From Citrobacter amalonaticus Y19 (GTDB lineage: Bacteria; Pseudomonadota; Gammaproteobacteria; Enterobacterales; Enterobacteriaceae), in assembly GCF_000981805.1 (NCBI RefSeq), contig NZ_CP011132.1, positions 3,286,001-3,350,000 of the forward strand: DNA of 64,000 nt, written 5' to 3'. The notes under the pieces are model-generated. The model searched no databases. It was not told the origin of the DNA and saw only the letters and a program-made list of their open reading frames with translations. The translations under genes and the position numbers were made by a program. Below are positions 63,242 to 64,000 of the stretch, in pieces (positions within the stretch are counted from its first letter, which is position 1; every line of letters starts with the position of its first letter).

Positions 63242-64000
63242 ATGGCTGCCGTTAACTTACGTCATATTGAAATTTTTCATGCGGTCATGACCGCCGGAAA
63301 CCTGACCGAAGCCGCGCGGTTGCTGCATACGTCACAGCCCACCGTCAGTCGCGAACTGGCACGCTTTGAAAAAGTGCTGGGATTAACGCTGTTTGAACGC
63401 ACGCGCGGCCGCCTGCATCCGACAGTTCAGGGGTTACGTCTGTTTGAAGAGGTTCAGCGATCCTGGTACGGGTTGGACAGGATTGTCAGCGCGGCGGAAA
63501 GCCTGCGGGAGTTTCGTCAGGGGGAGTTGTCGATTGTCTGTCTGCCGGTCTTTTCGCAGTCGCTGCTGCCTGCATTGATTCAGCCGTTTCTCGCCCGCTA
63601 TCCTGACGTCAGCCTGAACATCGTGCCGCAGGAATCACCGCTGCTTGAAGAGTGGCTTTCCGCTCAGCGTCACGATCTGGGGTTGACGGAAACACTGCAC
63701 ACGCCAGCGGGCACCGAACGTACAGAACTCTTCTCGCTCGATGAAGTCTGCGTGCTGCCGTCTGGGCATCCGCTGGCGGAAAAGCCGGTATTAACGCCGC
63801 AGGATTTTCAGGGGGAGAACTACATCAGCCTGTCGCGCACGGACAGTTACCGGAAGCTGCTGGACACGCTGTTTAATGAGCACGACGTTAAGCGGCGAAT
63901 GGTCGTGGAGACCCACAGCGCGGCGTCAGTGTGCGCGATGGTACGCGCCGGCGTCGGTCTTTCCGTCGTGAACCCGTTTACCGCGCTGGATTATGCGGCG
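63242..64000 (+). CDS. lysR: Transcriptional activator of lysA, LysR (partial)
   Basis: Founding LysR-type regulator; activates lysA and represses itself. 253 codons from ATG 63242 (MAAVNLRHIEIFHAVMTAGN) to the window edge, no stop; family about 311. HTH LTEAARLLHTSQPTVSRELARFEKVLG near 20-47, then substrate-binding domain. The frame is open to base 64000. Confidence 0.95.
   Translation, partial: MAAVNLRHIEIFHAVMTAGNLTEAARLLHTSQPTVSRELARFEKVLGLTLFERTRGRLHPTVQGLRLFEEVQRSWYGLDRIVSAAESLREFRQGELSIVCLPVFSQSLLPALIQPFLARYPDVSLNIVPQESPLLEEWLSAQRHDLGLTETLHTPAGTERTELFSLDEVCVLPSGHPLAEKPVLTPQDFQGENYISLSRTDSYRKLLDTLFNEHDVKRRMVVETHSAASVCAMVRAGVGLSVVNPFTALDYAA

Overview
The window is chromosomal DNA from an enterobacterium of the Escherichia/Salmonella/Citrobacter group, most likely Citrobacter or a close relative. 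Gene order and protein sequences follow the E. coli K-12 segment gudX-lysR almost gene for gene. The sRNAs CsrB, GcvB, OmrA and OmrB, the three tandem initiator tRNAs, the REP elements and the DARS2 locus are all in their expected places. The organism is inferred from recalled family sequences, not from a database search.

Layout. 1-2022: start of gudX and all of gudP (glucarate uptake and use), minus strand. 2505-5268: yqcA, truC, yqcC, csrB, syd, minus strand. 5337-11754: queF, ppnN, sdaC-sdaB, xni, plus strand. 11820-22117: a remodelled L-fucose region. fucIKUR reads right. Divergently, where E. coli carries fucP and fucO, there is a ribose-type ABC importer (ATPase, permease, binding protein), a Cra-like LacI-family regulator and a fucA broken by a 1-nt frameshift. 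Two identical 16-bp palindromes exactly 240 bp apart and a CRP-like site lie between the divergent units. 22118-23436: an AT-rich stretch with one small lipoprotein gene and possible remnants. 23437-30320: rlmM, ygdD, gcvA/gcvB, ygdI, csdA-csdE, tcdA, mltA. 30528-30935: three identical tRNA-fMet genes. 31008-45632: amiC, argA, recD-recB-ptrA-recC. 45648-47381: a prepilin-like cluster (ppdA, ppdB, ygdB, ppdC). 47566-52180: thyA, lgt, ptsP, rppH. 52181-52863: DARS2 with DnaA boxes. 52864-55838: mutH, ygdQ (frameshifted 3' end), ygdR, tas. 55873-59221: lplT-aas, then omrA/omrB. 59812-64000: galR, an AscG-like LacI regulator, lysA, and lysR running off the end.

How it works together. The accessory interest lies in the fucose region. 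FucI, FucK and FucU would process a sugar delivered by the ABC importer rather than by the FucP symporter, under double control by FucR and the new LacI-type repressor, with CRP. The aldolase step is compromised in this sequence. The rest is conserved housekeeping: recombination and mismatch repair (RecBCD, MutH), replication-initiator recycling (DARS2), phospholipid repair (LplT/Aas), lipoprotein maturation (Lgt), thymidylate, arginine and lysine synthesis, nitrogen-PTS and mRNA decapping (PtsP, RppH), and post-transcriptional regulators. Two 1-nt homopolymer deletions (fucA, ygdQ) should be checked against reads before any biological reading.
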